This document shows, piece after piece, positions 1-8,305 of a stretch of 64,000 bases of DNA. Position 1 is the stretch's first letter, and each line of letters starts with the position of its first letter. This stretch comes from an uncultured Paracoccaceae bacterium (lineage in GTDB: Bacteria > Pseudomonadota > Alphaproteobacteria > Rhodobacterales > Rhodobacteraceae). The notes beneath the pieces were generated by a model, which had not been told where the DNA came from, did no database searches, and saw nothing but the letters and a program-made list of their open reading frames with translations. A program made the translations under genes and the position numbers. The DNA lies in NCBI GenBank assembly GCA_913062865.1, contig CAJXWO010000002.1, forward strand, positions 30,302 to 94,301, read 5' to 3'.

Positions 1-721
1 GGAACCGATCGTTCAGCACGGCGTTGAACCTAGACAGCGCCTGGAACGCATCGCGGCGCAGGGCCATGGGCGTGGTGCCCGCGTGGTTCTGCTGACCTGC
101 AAATGTGATCCGCATGTCGCGGATGCCCACGATGCTGTCCACCACGCCGATCTTTTCGCCGCTCTGATCGAGGCTCGGCCCCTGTTCGATATGCATCTCG
201 ACATAGCCGCTGAACAGCGCAGGAGACACGTCCGCACCCGCCAGATGCGCCATCTTTGCCCGCGCATCGACAAAGCTGACGCCGTCCCGGTCGGTGAGCG
301 GATCCGCATCGGCCAGCACTGTGTTCCCGCCCCAGATGGCGCTGCCGGTAGTGACGCCGAACCGGCCTTCTTCGTCCTGGAACGACACGACAGAAATGGG
401 CGGTCCGCCCGCCTCTTTCGACGCGCGCGCGATTTCCAACGCAGCGATGACGCCCAGCGCCCCGTCAAGCCAGCCGCCTTCGGGCTGGGTGTCGGTGTGC
501 GAGCCCAGGAGCAGGCTTTGCTCGCCCGCGATGCCGAAGAGGTTGCCTACAGGGTCGAAACGCGGCTCCAGCCCGGCCTCTTTCATCCGCGCGGCCAGCC
601 ACTCCCGCGCGGCGATGTCCGGGTCGCTGAAAGCGGGGCGCACGACGCCCTTGCCCACGCCCGCCGCGCCGAAGCTGCGCAGGTGGTGAAGATCGCTCAG
701 GAATCGCTTGGGGTTCAGCAT
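1..721 (-). CDS. M20-family Zn-dependent hydrolase (N-carbamoyl-L-amino-acid hydrolase / allantoate amidohydrolase type), 3' end outside window
   Basis: Partial gene: 240 codons are visible from the ATG whose complement is at 719-721, and the frame stays open to the left edge. Family members are about 400 residues. They hydrolyse N-carbamoyl amino acids or ureido acids using two metal ions in the cytoplasm. Visible motifs are [14 protein letters not shown] (about residues 74-87, metal-ligand His and Asp), DEEGRFG (116-122), [11 protein letters not shown] (175-185) and HAGTTPM (213-219). These are the hydantoinase/carbamoylase signature of M20 peptidases. It lies 16 bases after the agmatinase-family gene and is probably the last gene of that operon, which fits nitrogen recovery from ureido or guanidino compounds. 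The substrate cannot be fixed from sequence. Confidence 0.9.
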   Translation of the reverse strand, partial: MLNPKRFLSDLHHLRSFGAAGVGKGVVRPAFSDPDIAAREWLAARMKEAGLEPRFDPVGNLFGIAGEQSLLLGSHTDTQPEGGWLDGALGVIAALEIARASKEAGGPPISVVSFQDEEGRFGVTTGSAIWGGNTVLADADPLTDRDGVSFVDARAKMAHLAGADVSPALFSGYVEMHIEQGPSLDQSGEKIGVVDSIVGIRDMRITFAGQQNHAGTTPMALRRDAFQALSRFNAVLNDRF

Positions 722-737
722 CTGGGGTCTCCTTCTA

Positions 738-1709
738 TCACACACGTCCGTCGGCCCGGGCGCGGGCCATGACGCATAACAGCTCGAACAGGATCGACAC
801 ACCCAGATAGGCGGTGTTGCCCGACGGATCGAAGGGCGGCGAGACCTCGACCAGGTCGGCACCGACCATGTTCACGCCCTCCAACAAACGCACCACCTGC
901 AGCGCCTGGAAGGAATTGGGCCCGCCCACCTCGGGCGTGCCGGTGCCGGGGGCAAAGGCCGGATCGACGAAATCGATATCGTAGGACACATAGGTCGGCG
1001 CGGACCCGGCGATGCCCCGCGCCTCTTCCATCACATCGTCGGGGCCACGGGCGTGGAACTCTTCGATCGGGATCACCCGGATGCCCACACTTTCGGCGAA
1101 ATCGCGATCTTCGGTGTCGTAGGCGGTGCCGCGAATGCCGATCATGCATACGCGTTTGGGGTCCAAAAGCCCCTCTTCCACAGCCCGGCGGAACGGCGTG
1201 CCATGGGTGTACATCTGGCCGCCGAAATAGCTGTGGAATAGGTCGGTGTGGCTGTCGAAATGGATCATGCCCAGCGGCGCATCCTTGGCCAGGGACCGCA
1301 GGATCGGCAGCGTGCTCAGGTGATCGCCCCCGGCGGTCAGGGGCAGGATGCCCGCCCCGCGCACCTGGTCGTAGAAGGCGGTGATGCGGGCCATGCTGTC
1401 GGAGATATCGGCGGGGTTTGGGGCCACATCGCCCAGATCGGCACAGTTCACCGCCTCGAAGGGGCGGAACCCGGTCACGCCATGGCCCGCACGGATCATG
1501 GTCGACAGGTCGCGCAGCTGCCGGGGGCCATGGCGCGGACCGGGGCGGTTCGTGGTGCCGCTGTCCCATGGCACGCCGATCAGGCCGATCTGCAGATCGC
1601 CAAGACGGTCGTGGTCGAGCGGCACATGGGGCAGCCGCATGAAACTGGGCACACCGGCAAAACGGGGCAGGTCAAAGCCGGAGATGGGCTGAAAGAACGG
1701 GTCGGTCAT
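738..1709 (-). CDS. speB: Agmatinase / ureohydrolase family protein
   Basis: 323 aa, close to the usual ureohydrolase length. The family removes urea from guanidino compounds such as agmatine with a binuclear Mn centre. Metal-binding motifs are all present: GGDH (127-130), DSHTD (152-156, where many members have DAHxD), SYDIDFVDP (242-250) and GTGTPEVGG (255-263). The start ATG overlaps the stop of the upstream NlpC/P60 gene by four bases, so the two are probably translationally coupled. The next gene encodes a carbamoylase-type hydrolase, giving a plausible guanidine-to-urea or ureido nitrogen route. It could act on guanidinobutyrate or guanidinopropionate instead; the gene symbol is by family only. 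Confidence 0.88.
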   Translation of the reverse strand: MTDPFFQPISGFDLPRFAGVPSFMRLPHVPLDHDRLGDLQIGLIGVPWDSGTTNRPGPRHGPRQLRDLSTMIRAGHGVTGFRPFEAVNCADLGDVAPNPADISDSMARITAFYDQVRGAGILPLTAGGDHLSTLPILRSLAKDAPLGMIHFDSHTDLFHSYFGGQMYTHGTPFRRAVEEGLLDPKRVCMIGIRGTAYDTEDRDFAESVGIRVIPIEEFHARGPDDVMEEARGIAGSAPTYVSYDIDFVDPAFAPGTGTPEVGGPNSFQALQVVRLLEGVNMVGADLVEVSPPFDPSGNTAYLGVSILFELLCVMARARADGRV

Positions 1710-2467
1710 GGGTGGGCCTCAACGGATAGGGACAGGCGAGCGCGGCGCGTGACGGAGCCGTCGCCCTGGGCCGCGATGCGGTCGATGGCGGTCTGCATCG
1801 GCTCATACGCGACGGCCATGTGATAGGCGTTGGCATGCAGGATCGTGTCCGGGCCCGCTACCCAGGCCACATGCCCCTTCCAAAAGATCAGATCGCCCCG
1901 GCGCATCGGGGTGTCGGCATCCAGCGTTTCGCCCAACGCGGTCTCTTGCGGGCCGCTGTCACCCGGACAAGCGATGCCGCAGGCCGTACAGGCCAGTTGC
2001 ACGAGCCCGGAACAGTCGATGCCCCAGCGCGAATTGCCGCCCCAGAGGTAGGGTGTGCCCAACAGGCGCTCGGCCACGGCCACGGGATCAGGTTCGGACG
2101 TGAGGTCGCGCAGATGCGGATGTGGGACAAAGCCCAGCGGGGTCTCCCAAAAGCGGCCGGTGTCGCCGATCACCTGAAGCCGAGCGCCGAGGCTGAGCGC
2201 CATACGCTCGGGCGATTTGAAATCGGGGGCGCTGTAGACATGGGTCGCGGGAGCCGACACGCAGTGGGTTGGGGTGATGACAGGGCCAAGCGTTTCGGCG
2301 GCGACCCAGCCCTCGTATCCATCCAGATCGGCCCGCACCCGCGCCCAGATACCGTCACGGTCCAGCACAGCGACCGGCGCCCCCAGAAGCAATTGCCGCG
2401 CGCGGGGGCCATCCGGCTCCTCGCGCAGATCGACCAGCGGCGCCGCGATGCAGGCCGCGTCGGTCAC
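1706..2467 (-). CDS. NlpC/P60 family cysteine peptidase with SH3-like domains
   Basis: 253 aa. The N-terminal part looks like two bacterial SH3-type segments (about 10-65 and 70-125), and the C-terminal half is an NlpC/P60 papain-like domain. Catalytic residues are visible: Cys in GIDCSGL (about residue 152), His in KGHVAW (about 199), and a third polar position in LHAN (about 211). This domain order matches dipeptidyl-peptidase VI-type enzymes that cut gamma-D-Glu-diamino acid bonds in murein peptides. No signal peptide is visible, which suggests cytosolic recycling of murein peptides. It overlaps both neighbours by four bases (M17 aminopeptidase upstream, ureohydrolase downstream). Both peptidases of this operon would act on short peptides. 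Confidence 0.88.
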   Translation of the reverse strand: MTDAACIAAPLVDLREEPDGPRARQLLLGAPVAVLDRDGIWARVRADLDGYEGWVAAETLGPVITPTHCVSAPATHVYSAPDFKSPERMALSLGARLQVIGDTGRFWETPLGFVPHPHLRDLTSEPDPVAVAERLLGTPYLWGGNSRWGIDCSGLVQLACTACGIACPGDSGPQETALGETLDADTPMRRGDLIFWKGHVAWVAGPDTILHANAYHMAVAYEPMQTAIDRIAAQGDGSVTRRARLSLSVEAHP

Positions 2468-3849
2468 AGATCAAGCGCCACAGGCAGGGTGGCCAGCAAG
2501 GCGCGCGCCCCTTGCATGACGCCACCCTTGGTGCGGGCGGGCGCGGGCTGGGGCTGCCAGCCGTAGATGTCGAAATGGGTATAGCTGGGCGTGTCGGTCA
2601 CGAACCGGCGCAGGAACAGTGCTGCGGTGATCGCGCCGCCGAACCCGCCCTTTGGCGCATTGTCGAGATCCGCGATACCCGGTTCGATCAGGGGCTCATA
2701 GGCCTCGTGGAAAGGCAGCCGCCAGCACGGATCTGCCGTTGTCTCACCCGCCGCCGCCAACGCGCCCGCCACGGTTTCGTCCGTTGTGAAGAACGGCGCG
2801 ATATCCGGACCAACAGCCACGCGCGCGGCACCGGTCAGCGTGGCCATGGACACGATCATGTCGGGCGTGTCCTCGTCCGCCAGCGCCAAAGCATCGGCCA
2901 GCACCAGCCGCCCCTCGGCATCGGTGTTGTTGATCTCGACCGTCAGCCCCTTGCGCGACTGCAGGATATCCTGCGGGCGGAAGGCAGCACCGGACACGCT
3001 GTTCTCCACCGCAGGCACCAGCACGCGCAATCGAATAGGCAGGTTCAGCGCCATGATGATCTGCGCGAGGCCCAGGACTGTGGCGGCCCCGCCCATGTCC
3101 TTTTTCATCAACCCCATGGAGGCGCCGGGTTTGAGGTTGAGCCCCCCGGTGTCGAAACAGACCCCCTTGCCCACCAGCGTCAGGCGTGGGCCGGTGCTGC
3201 CCCAGCGCATGTCGATGAGCCGCGGCGCGCGGTCGGCGGCGCGACCCACGGTGTGGATCATCGGAAGGTTCTTATCCAAAAGGTCATCCCCGGTCGTGAC
3301 CTCAATCTCGGCCCCATGCGCTTCGGCCAGAAGCCGCGCGGCCTCTTCGAGATTGTCGGGCCCCATGTCGCTGGCGGGCGTGTTGATGAGATCGCGGGTC
3401 AGCGCCTCGCCTTCGGCCAGGATCTCGATCTTGGCCGCGTCGACACCCTCTGGCGCGACAAGCCGCGCGGCCGGTGCCGTCTGGTCACGGTAGCGGTCAA
3501 AGACATACCCCGTCAAAAGCCAGCCCAGCGTTTCCTGCTCGGCCATTTCCGGCGGCAGCCCGGAGGCGATCTGGTAGGTGCCCGCCGGAAGGGACGCCGC
3601 CCCCGCCGCAAGCACAAAACGCGTCCGGGATCGCTGTGCCGCCGTGCCGTAGCCCACGGCCGCCGCCAAGGGTTGGCCATCGGACCCGGGCAACACCACG
3701 CGTTCGCCGATGGCGCCGGAAAAGCCCTGTGCGCCCACCCAGGTCCGGGCCGCGTCGTCCAGTGTTTCGCACCAGGCATCAAGCTCGCTCATCTCGACAA
3801 GGTGCAGCGGCAACGCCGCCTCGGACTTGTCTGCAAAGCGCAACTGCAT
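2464..3849 (-). CDS. Leucyl aminopeptidase family (M17) metallopeptidase
   Basis: 461 aa, within the 450-500 range of M17 enzymes, which remove N-terminal residues from peptides using two divalent metals. The metal and active-site motifs are intact: GKGVCFDTGG (about 227-236), KKDMGGAA (249-256) and NTDAEGRL (308-315). The N-terminal domain is divergent, as is typical of PepA-like proteins in Rhodobacterales. It is the first gene of the four-gene minus-strand operon and overlaps the NlpC/P60 start by four bases. The 98 bases upstream of its ATG separate it from the small hypothetical gene at 3948. PepA versus PepB assignment is not safe from sequence alone. Confidence 0.9.
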   Translation of the reverse strand: MQLRFADKSEAALPLHLVEMSELDAWCETLDDAARTWVGAQGFSGAIGERVVLPGSDGQPLAAAVGYGTAAQRSRTRFVLAAGAASLPAGTYQIASGLPPEMAEQETLGWLLTGYVFDRYRDQTAPAARLVAPEGVDAAKIEILAEGEALTRDLINTPASDMGPDNLEEAARLLAEAHGAEIEVTTGDDLLDKNLPMIHTVGRAADRAPRLIDMRWGSTGPRLTLVGKGVCFDTGGLNLKPGASMGLMKKDMGGAATVLGLAQIIMALNLPIRLRVLVPAVENSVSGAAFRPQDILQSRKGLTVEINNTDAEGRLVLADALALADEDTPDMIVSMATLTGAARVAVGPDIAPFFTTDETVAGALAAAGETTADPCWRLPFHEAYEPLIEPGIADLDNAPKGGFGGAITAALFLRRFVTDTPSYTHFDIYGWQPQPAPARTKGGVMQGARALLATLPVALDL

Positions 3850-3947
3850 CGGATACTCCCCTATGTCCGAAACCGGAACAGGTCCGGTCGTTCGGGTCAG
3901 AGCCTATCGCGCAGGGGCCCGGCTGCAAGCGCTGTGGGATCGAAAAG

Positions 3948-4343
3948 TCAGAGCGAGAGGTCGTCGAGATCCCAGATCGCCATCAACGACCCTTCTCCTA
4001 CACGGACAAGGCGGGCCATGGTGGCCGCCAGCGCGGTCTCGTCTCCCGCGCCTAGGCAATAGCCCACATCGTCGGCGACGCGGGCCAGCGCGGGCAGGCC
4101 GATCTGGCCGGCCTGGCCCGCAATTGCGCGCACCGAACCCGCAAGCTTGGCCCGCTGGGCGGTTCGGTGTTCCCGTTCGGCCCGCGAGAGCCGCACGGCA
4201 ATTTCCTCCAGTGCGCGGCACAGCACCTCTTCGGCGGTCGGCGCCCCCAACCTGCGCTGCAGGCGGGCCATCTGCTCCGGATCGATCTGCGGCCGTTCGG
4301 ACCGCAGGCTAAGTCTTTGACACATCGGTTGTTGTCCCTGCAT
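3948..4343 (-). CDS. Small helical protein of unknown function
   Basis: 131 aa; an internal Met at residue 7 is an alternative start. I do not recognise a named family. The sequence is Arg/Ala/Leu-rich and reads as mostly helical, with a segment at about 65-125 (SVRAIAGQAGQIGLPALARV) reminiscent of a degenerate Hpt-like four-helix fold, but no phosphorylatable His is seen in a proper context. It has no signal peptide or membrane segment. It is divergent from the carbonic anhydrase gene, sharing a 156-base intergenic region with it, and is separated from the aminopeptidase operon by 98 bases. Codon use looks like the neighbours, so it is probably expressed. Confidence 0.6.
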   Translation of the reverse strand: MQGQQPMCQRLSLRSERPQIDPEQMARLQRRLGAPTAEEVLCRALEEIAVRLSRAEREHRTAQRAKLAGSVRAIAGQAGQIGLPALARVADDVGYCLGAGDETALAATMARLVRVGEGSLMAIWDLDDLSL

Positions 4344-4499
4344 TCTCTTTCAAACCCACCGAAGGGACCATGGCCCGGCCCGGTTCCGAAATCCTTTCGC
4401 AAACGCGGCAGAAATCTGGCCTTTTCTCTCGAATTCAATCCGGTTTCGGCGTATCCGGAACGACAAAACCGGCGTCATGCCATCGATACGAGGGACATC

Positions 4500-5150
4500 A
4501 TGGACCACGCGCGCCCGCTGCCAAGCTATCTGGTTACACGGTATCACGGCTGGAAAGCCACGACATATGCCGACAACCAGATGTGGTATCGCAAGCTTGC
4601 AACCGAAGGCCAGCATCCGCGCGCGATGGTCATCTCCTGCTGCGACTCGCGGGTGCATGTCACCTCGATCTTCGGAGCCGATCAGGGCGAATTCTTCCTG
4701 CATCGCAACATCGCGAACCTTGTCCCGCCCTACCTGCCCAATGGGCAGAAACGGGGCACTTCGGCCGCGCTGGAATACGCGGTGCGGATCCTGAAAGTGG
4801 CCCATGTCATCGTCATGGGGCATTCGAATTGCGGCGGTGTGCAGGGCTGCCTCGACATGTGCCGTGGCGATGCACCTGAACTGGACGAGCCCGAAAGCTT
4901 CATCGGGCGGTGGCTCGACATCCTGCGCCGCGGCTACGAGCGTGTGGCCGACGAGCCCGACCGCGACCGGCAGATGCGCGCGCTCGAGCAACAGGCGGTG
5001 ATCGTGTCGCTTGAGAACCTGATGACCTTTCCCTTCGTGGCCGACGGTGTCGCGGCCGGCACGCTCAGCCTGCACGGGCTTTGGAAAGACATCGGTGAAG
5101 GCCAGCTTGAGTATTTCAATTCGGCCGACCAGGCCTTCCGCCCGGTCTGA
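4500..5150 (+). CDS. Beta-class carbonic anhydrase
   Basis: 216 aa. It interconverts CO2 and bicarbonate with a zinc centre in the cytoplasm. The three zinc ligands are visible: Cys in CCDSR (about 47-51, also carrying the Asp-Arg dyad), and the His and Cys of MGHSNCGG (about 106-113). The frame is open further upstream, but the ATG at 4500 is chosen because GAGG precedes it at good distance and the family alignment begins here. The gene is followed after 36 bases by an SbtA-type bicarbonate transporter and then an SbtB-like protein. The three look like one transcription unit for inorganic carbon uptake and interconversion. Confidence 0.93.
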   Translation: MDHARPLPSYLVTRYHGWKATTYADNQMWYRKLATEGQHPRAMVISCCDSRVHVTSIFGADQGEFFLHRNIANLVPPYLPNGQKRGTSAALEYAVRILKVAHVIVMGHSNCGGVQGCLDMCRGDAPELDEPESFIGRWLDILRRGYERVADEPDRDRQMRALEQQAVIVSLENLMTFPFVADGVAAGTLSLHGLWKDIGEGQLEYFNSADQAFRPV

Positions 5151-5186
5151 GGACCATTCCGTTGCCCGTCTTCCCGGAGAGACCCC

Positions 5187-6152
5187 ATGCTTGATCTGGC
5201 CCTCGCAAATTTGCTGTCGCCCATCGTTCTGTCCTTTGCGTTGGGGCTGTTTGCAGCGCTGGTCCGGTCCGACCTGACAGTGCCCGAGGCCGCGGCAAAG
5301 GCCTTGTCGATCTACCTGCTTTTCGCGATCGGTTTCAAAGGCGGGGTCAGCGTGTCCGATCACGGGATCGACGGACTCCTCGCGCTGTCGTTGCTGACCG
5401 GTGTTATCCTGTCGGCACTGCTGCCGCTGATCGCCTTTGCCTTGATCCGCGTGATGAGCGGGCTGTCAACGCTGGATGCGGCGGCCGTGGCAGGGCATTA
5501 TGGGTCGATCTCGATCGTGACCTTCGTGGCCGCGACCTCGGTTCTGCAAGGGGCCGGGATCACCTCCGAAGGGTTCATGGTGGCCGTGGCCGCCGCGATG
5601 GAGGCACCGGCGATCCTGTCCGCGCTCTGGCTCGTGTCGCGGGGCGAGAAATCGGGGCGGATGGACGCGGATCTCTGGCGTGAAATCCTGTTCAACGGCT
5701 CGATCGTGCTGCTTCTGGGCAGCTTCGCCATCGGCTGGATCACCGGAGACGAGGGGCTGGACAAGATCAGCGCTTTCATCGTGGCCCCGTTCCAGGGCGT
5801 TCTTTGCCTGTTCCTGCTGGACATGGGCCTGATCGCCGGGCGCGGCCTGCGCAGCGGGGCCGGTCTGTCGGCGGGTCTTTTCGGCTTTGGCGTTCTCATG
5901 CCGGTGATCGGGAGCATGATCGGGCTGGGTGCGGGCGTCTTGATCGGGCTGAGCACGGGGGGCGTGCTGTTGCTGATGGTGCTGTCGGCCTCGGCCTCTT
6001 ACATTGCGGTGCCAGCTGCAATGCGGGTGGCACTGCCCGAGGCGAACCCGTCGATCTACCTGACATTGTCGCTGGGCGTGACATTCCCGTTCAACCTGAC
6101 ACTTGGCATCCCGCTCTATCTGTGGGCGGCGCAACTCGTGACCGGAGGCTGA
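5187..6152 (+). CDS. sbtA: SbtA-type sodium-dependent bicarbonate transporter
   Basis: 321 aa integral membrane protein with about ten hydrophobic segments. In the SbtA family, known from cyanobacteria, bicarbonate is imported with sodium. Supporting sequence is the pair of inverted half-repeats, the motif HYGSISIVTF (about 107-116), the MEAPAI segment soon after it, and a hydrophilic central linker around SRGEKSGRMDAD (about 150-161). The companion SbtB-like PII gene begins four bases after the stop, and a beta carbonic anhydrase lies just upstream. Substrate specificity is inferred from family and neighbours; another monovalent anion is possible. Confidence 0.87.
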   Translation: MLDLALANLLSPIVLSFALGLFAALVRSDLTVPEAAAKALSIYLLFAIGFKGGVSVSDHGIDGLLALSLLTGVILSALLPLIAFALIRVMSGLSTLDAAAVAGHYGSISIVTFVAATSVLQGAGITSEGFMVAVAAAMEAPAILSALWLVSRGEKSGRMDADLWREILFNGSIVLLLGSFAIGWITGDEGLDKISAFIVAPFQGVLCLFLLDMGLIAGRGLRSGAGLSAGLFGFGVLMPVIGSMIGLGAGVLIGLSTGGVLLLMVLSASASYIAVPAAMRVALPEANPSIYLTLSLGVTFPFNLTLGIPLYLWAAQLVTGG

Positions 6153-6156
6153 AAAG

Positions 6157-6468
6157 ATGGACACACACAAGGCCAAGCGCGTGGAAATCATCATCGAGGC
6201 GGTGATGGCCAGCCGTCTGACCAACGCACTCGAAAAGGCGGGGGTCAGAGGCTACAGCATGCTGCCTGTGCTGGGCGGCACCGGGCGCTCGGGGACATGG
6301 AGCCGCGCCGGCCAGGTCGGCCGTGGCGAAGGCATGGTGCAGGTGGTTTGCCTGATCCGGCCCGAACGTTTGGACGGGTTGCTGGATGCGGCGTTTTCGG
6401 TGGTCGAAAAGCATATCGGCGTGGTGTCGATCACCGATTGCGAAGTGCTGCGTGCCGAGCGGTTTTAA
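6157..6468 (+). CDS. sbtB: SbtB-like PII-family regulatory protein
   Basis: 103 aa, a short ferredoxin-like PII-type protein. Cyanobacterial SbtB binds adenine nucleotides including cAMP and docks onto SbtA to limit bicarbonate uptake. Here the first strand RVEIIIEAVM (8-17), the GVRGYSMLPVLGG turn (29-41), a Gly/Arg-rich T-loop (about 40-58) and the last strand SITDCEVLR fit the fold. The C-terminal Cys-containing R-loop found in several cyanobacterial SbtB proteins is absent; the protein ends with ERF. It begins four bases after sbtA and is almost certainly co-translated with it. Ligand use is inference. Confidence 0.82.
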   Translation: MDTHKAKRVEIIIEAVMASRLTNALEKAGVRGYSMLPVLGGTGRSGTWSRAGQVGRGEGMVQVVCLIRPERLDGLLDAAFSVVEKHIGVVSITDCEVLRAERF

Positions 6469-6502
6469 CCGTGGTCTAACCGGGATCGGCCCAGCCCGAA
6501 GG

Positions 6503-6931
6503 ATGGCCGAGCCAGTGACCCCGCCCCTTTATCGGCAATTGAGTGCCCATGCCTTGGCCCGGGCGTGCGAGATCTCGATCCAGCAGCTTCTGAAAGATGC
6601 GCTTCGGTCCGAGATCGTGCGCGCGCAGACCACTGCAAAGACGCCCAACAGGGCGGATGCGCGGCTCGTCGCGTGCGTTCAGCGGCTGCTCGCCCCAGAC
6701 ATGACCGCCATATAGAGATGGGCGGACCTGCACGCGCGCCTGGCCCGACACGGTGTCGAACTGCGCCTAGCAAGCGGCGGCCTCACCCTGCACCGCCAAA
6801 CGGGCGGGCAACGCTTGTGCGAAGCCTCAGAGCTGAGCTTTGCCTATACCCAACTTGTTCGGCGCTTCGGGGCGCCGATGCCGGATCATCCGCACCGGAT
6901 GGACCAGTTGCGACCGACCAAAAACGCCTAA
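6503..6931 (+). pseudogene. Small conserved-type ORF interrupted by an in-frame amber codon
   Basis: A 143-codon frame starts at ATG 6503 with a purine-rich ribosome site (CCGAAGG) and ends at TAA 6929-6931, but a TAG sits in frame at 6713-6715. The two halves read as one protein: an N-terminal helical part (RQLSAHALARACEIS, about 10-24) and, just after the stop, RWADLHARLARHGVELRL, then FAYTQLVRRFGAPMPDHPH near the end. Both halves keep coding-like composition, so the stop is recent, a sequence error, or read through. I do not recognise the function. It lies 34 bases after sbtB on the same strand and could have been the fourth gene of that unit. Confidence 0.6.
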
Positions 6932-6994
6932 CCCCCGCCGCCACAGGACGACGGGGATTTCGAAGTGATCGCGCGGGTCTATACAGCGAGAGCC

Positions 6995-8017
6995 TCAGCC
7001 CTTTTTGAGCACCCGTGTGCCCAGCGTCTCGGCGATCTGAACGGCATTCAGCGCGGCACCCTTGCGCAGGTTGTCCGACACGACCCAGATGTTCAGACCG
7101 TTCTCGATCGTGCCGTCCTGGCGGATCCGGCTGATGAAGGTCGCATAGTCGCCCACGCATTCCACCGGCGTGACGTAGCCGCCGTCTTCGCGCTTGTCGA
7201 TCACCATGCAGCCGGGTGCCTCGCGCAGGATGTCGCGCGCCTCGTCCTCGTCCAGGAAATCCTCGAACTCGATATTGATCGCCTCGGAATGGCCCACGAA
7301 GACCGGCACGCGCACACAGGTCGCGGTGACCTTAATGGCCGTATCGACGATCTTTTTCGTCTCGGCGACCATCTTCCATTCTTCCTTGGTCGAGCCGTCT
7401 TCCATGAAGACGTCGATATGCGGGATCACGTTGAACGCAATCTGCTTCTGGAACTTCTTGGCCGGCACATCGTCGGTCGGGTTATAGACCGACTTGGTCT
7501 GGTCCCAGAGCTCGTCGATCCCCTCTTTGCCAGCACCCGACACGGATTGGTAGGTCGACACGACGACGCGCTTGATGCGCGCCCGGTCATGGAGCGGTTT
7601 GAGCGCCACCACCATCTGCGCGGTCGAGCAGTTGGGGTTGGCGATGATGTTCTTCTTGGCGTAGCCCTCGACCGCCTCGGGATTGACCTCGGGCACCACG
7701 AGCGGCACGTCAGCGTCGTACCGATACAGCGATGAATTGTCGATCACCACGCAGCCTGCCGCGGCGGCCTTGGGCGCGTAGACCTTGGTTGCGTCCGACC
7801 CGATGGCGAACAACGCCATGTCCCAGCCTGTAAAGTCGAACGTGTCGAGATCCTGGGTGGTGAGTGTCTTGTCGCCAAAGCTCACCTCGGTTCCCAGCGA
7901 CCGGCGCGAGGCAAGCGCCGCGATCTCGTCGACGGGGAACTGGCGCTCGGCCAGGATGTTCAGCATTTCGCGGCCCACGTTGCCCGTGGCGCCGACAACG
8001 GCGACTTTGTAGCCCAT
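6995..8017 (-). CDS. asd: Aspartate-semialdehyde dehydrogenase
   Basis: 340 aa. It reduces aspartyl phosphate to aspartate semialdehyde with NADPH, the branch point to lysine/diaminopimelate, threonine and methionine. The N-terminal nucleotide motif VVGATGNVG (7-15) and the active-site Cys in NPNCST (Cys about 130) are clear, as are SVSGAGKEG and a C-terminal RIRQDGTIENGLNIW segment. The frame is open upstream to 8416, but the ATG at 8017 is where family homology begins and GGAG lies upstream. The gene is monocistronic and divergent from the kdtA-like/lpxK pair. Confidence 0.96.
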   Translation of the reverse strand: MGYKVAVVGATGNVGREMLNILAERQFPVDEIAALASRRSLGTEVSFGDKTLTTQDLDTFDFTGWDMALFAIGSDATKVYAPKAAAAGCVVIDNSSLYRYDADVPLVVPEVNPEAVEGYAKKNIIANPNCSTAQMVVALKPLHDRARIKRVVVSTYQSVSGAGKEGIDELWDQTKSVYNPTDDVPAKKFQKQIAFNVIPHIDVFMEDGSTKEEWKMVAETKKIVDTAIKVTATCVRVPVFVGHSEAINIEFEDFLDEDEARDILREAPGCMVIDKREDGGYVTPVECVGDYATFISRIRQDGTIENGLNIWVVSDNLRKGAALNAVQIAETLGTRVLKKG

Positions 8018-8122
8018 TTGGCTCTCCTTCGTTGCGTCGACCGGGCCGGGGCCCTCCCCCGGTGCGGTCGCGGCGTGATACATGAGCGCGCGGGCGGGCG
8101 AAAGGGGGCTCCCCCGCTTGCC

Positions 8123-8150
8123 TTGACGCGCGCGGCTTAACCCGTACGTT
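8123..8150 (+). promoter_or_regulatory. Possible sigma-70 type promoter for the kdtA-like/lpxK unit
   Basis: TTGACG at 8123-8128 and TACGTT at 8145-8150 are separated by 16 bases. The position, between divergent asd and the Kdo-transferase-like gene, is right for a promoter. The -10 match is weak, so this is a suggestion only. Confidence 0.25.
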
Positions 8151-8305
8151 GCGCCGCAGGTCGAAAAAACAAGGGGGCGTCTCCAATGATCCGACGCAGG
8201 GCACCGGTTGCCCCGGTCGCAGCGGACACGGGTCTGGCACTGGCGAGATCCGCCCCAACGGCAGCGCCCCGTCCGGCTGTCGCGCGGACCGGCAGCTGAG
8301 GCACC

